Below, piece by piece: positions 4,917-6,032 of a DNA stretch of 6,032 nt; positions within the stretch are counted from its first letter, which is position 1, and each line of letters begins with the position of its first letter. Position numbers and translations under genes: made by a program. The notes beneath the pieces were generated by a model. The model was not told where the DNA came from. It saw only the letters and a program-made list of their open reading frames with translations, and did no database searches. Origin of the DNA: CAIKMD01 sp035533255 (GTDB lineage Bacteria; Pseudomonadota; Alphaproteobacteria; ATCC43930; CGMCC-115725); the NCBI GenBank assembly GCA_035533255.1, contig DATLUE010000398.1:1-6032 (forward strand), in the 5' to 3' direction.

Positions 4917-6032
4917 ATGGACAGCGTCAGCTTCCGCGATCTCGCGGTCGAATCCTTCGATACCAAAACCTTGCTCGCGCATGCCTCGCAGCAGGCGATC
5001 CAGCGCCGCTACGAGGATTTCCTGATCGTCGACGTCGATGCGCATCATTACGAGACCGACAGCTTCGCCGAGATCATCGAATACATCGAGGACCCGGTGA
5101 TGCGCGACCAGGCCAAGTATCAAGGCCACGGCCGCACCGGCATCACCTCGGGCCCGGGCAGCTACCAGAATCTCGGCGGGCGGCTGACCCGCTATCCGAA
5201 GGTGCAGGGCGAGAAGACCCCGCCCAGCCCGCATCGCGACATCACCCTGACCAAGCGCTGGATGGATGCGATTGGCATCGACATCGCCTGCATGTTCCCG
5301 ACGCCGATGCTGCAACTCGGCACCTGCCCGCGGATCGACGTCGAGGTCGCGCTGGCCCGCGCCTACAATGCCTGGCTGTGCGAGCGCATCCTCGCGCACG
5401 AGCCGCGCATCCGCTCGACGCTCTATCTGCCGTTCCGCGATCCCGAAGCCTGCTATCAGATGGTGCAGGATTTCGGCGACAAGAAAGGCGTGATCGGCTT
5501 CACCGTGGTCTCGCCGGGCAAGAAAGCGGTCCACGACAACGCCTTTATGAAGACCTGGCGCGCGATCGAAGAGCGCGGTCTGACGCTGGTCTTCCACGGT
5601 GCCTACACTTGGGGCGGCGACCAGCATGCCGAGCTGTGCAACCGCTTCATCGCGGTGCATGCGCTGGGCTTTACCTGGTTCAACATCCTGCACATGACCA
5701 ACTGGTTGTGCAACGGCCTGCCCGAGCGGTTTCCGAAGCTCAAGCCCGTCTGGATCGAAAGCGGCCTGGCCTGGATTCCGTTCCTGATGCAGCGGCTCGA
5801 CAATGAATGGATGATGCGCAGCTCCGAAGTACCGCTCTTGAAGCGCAAGCCATCCGATTACATGCGCGAGATGTTCTACTCGACCCAGCCGATGGAGATG
5901 GTGAACAACCGCGAGGCGCTCGAGCTGACCTTCAAGATGATCAACGCCGAGAGCCAACTCCTTTATTCCTCGGACTATCCGCATTGGGACATGGATTTGC
6001 CATCGACGATCTACGACCTGCCGTTCCTCTCC
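4917..6032 (+). CDS. Amidohydrolase-2 family (ACMSD-like, COG2159) metal-dependent hydrolase or decarboxylase, 3' end missing
   Basis: The frame is open from ATG 4917 to the window edge: 372 residues with no stop. GGAGAG at 4902-4907, nine bases upstream, supports this start, and it lies 18 bases after the previous stop. The TIM-barrel family includes ACMSD and gamma-resorcylate decarboxylase, as well as hydrolases. Likely metal ligands are D41 and H43 (VDVDAHHYE), H227 (LVFHGAYTW) and D353 (YSSDYPHWD). Their spacing resembles ACMSD (H9/H11, H177, D294) and gamma-resorcylate decarboxylase (E8/H10, H164, D287), but the first ligand is Asp rather than His or Glu. H259 (ILHMTN) may be the catalytic His of the HMGE/HGGG motif. 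LPERFPKLKPVWIESGLAWIPFLMQRLD is the familiar late-barrel segment, and SDYPHWD is the family's C-terminal signature. It should be cytoplasmic; there is no signal peptide. Because the signature is near the edge, only a modest C-terminal piece is missing. With the Rieske protein and CoA enzymes nearby, cleavage or decarboxylation of an aromatic ring-derived acid is plausible, but the substrate is unknown. Confidence 0.9.
   Translation, partial: MDSVSFRDLAVESFDTKTLLAHASQQAIQRRYEDFLIVDVDAHHYETDSFAEIIEYIEDPVMRDQAKYQGHGRTGITSGPGSYQNLGGRLTRYPKVQGEKTPPSPHRDITLTKRWMDAIGIDIACMFPTPMLQLGTCPRIDVEVALARAYNAWLCERILAHEPRIRSTLYLPFRDPEACYQMVQDFGDKKGVIGFTVVSPGKKAVHDNAFMKTWRAIEERGLTLVFHGAYTWGGDQHAELCNRFIAVHALGFTWFNILHMTNWLCNGLPERFPKLKPVWIESGLAWIPFLMQRLDNEWMMRSSEVPLLKRKPSDYMREMFYSTQPMEMVNNREALELTFKMINAESQLLYSSDYPHWDMDLPSTIYDLPFLS

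Noticed and set aside
4820..5806. 328-codon + strand frame overlapping the amidohydrolase
   Set aside because: It is an out-of-frame reading with extreme Arg/Ala content; the amidohydrolase frame from 4917 has family motifs and a ribosome-binding site and runs off the right edge.
4662..5984. Long open frame (440 codons) on the - strand opposite the amidohydrolase
   Set aside because: Same explanation: the + strand holds a full amidohydrolase with all metal ligands, while the - strand product has shadow-like Arg/His/Asp composition.

Overview
The window comes from a GC-rich bacterial chromosome (or large replicon) with strong G/C preference at third codon positions and densely packed genes, all on the + strand. 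The mix of CaiB/BaiF CoA-transferase, crotonase, Tat-exported SsuA/THI5-type binding protein, Rieske ferredoxin and ACMSD-type amidohydrolase is typical of soil or rhizosphere Proteobacteria. My best guess is an alphaproteobacterium (Rhodospirillales or Hyphomicrobiales-like), inferred from composition and gene style, not from any marker gene. I see no rRNA, tRNA, CRISPR array, insertion sequence or phage gene.

Layout: (1) 1-918, the 3' part of a TauD/TfdA-type Fe(II)/2-oxoglutarate dioxygenase cut by the left edge. (2) 947-2146, a family III (CaiB/BaiF) CoA-transferase. (3) 2177-3010, a crotonase-fold enzyme. (4) 3047-4027, a Tat-signal ABC-type solute-binding protein. These four are 28, 30 and 36 bases apart and look like one transcription unit. 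A 159-base gap (4028-4186) follows, the only sizeable non-coding stretch; it contains several inverted repeats, one of which overlaps the ribosome-binding region of the next gene. (5) 4187-4552, a small Rieske [2Fe-2S] protein. (6) 4545-4898, a 117-residue protein of unknown function whose start overlaps the Rieske stop by 8 bases. (7) 4917-6032, an amidohydrolase-2 (ACMSD/COG2159-type) metal-dependent enzyme cut by the right edge.

Taken together this looks like a catabolic locus for an unidentified organic acid or aromatic/xenobiotic compound. The binding protein would capture the substrate in the periplasm. The dioxygenase and the Rieske protein would serve oxidative steps. The amidohydrolase would hydrolyse or decarboxylate an intermediate, and the CoA-transferase plus crotonase would activate and process an acyl-CoA. 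The pathway is inference; no substrate can be named from the sequence. The least familiar part is the tightly coupled Rieske / unknown 117-residue protein / amidohydrolase trio, preceded by a leader that could hide its own ribosome-binding site.
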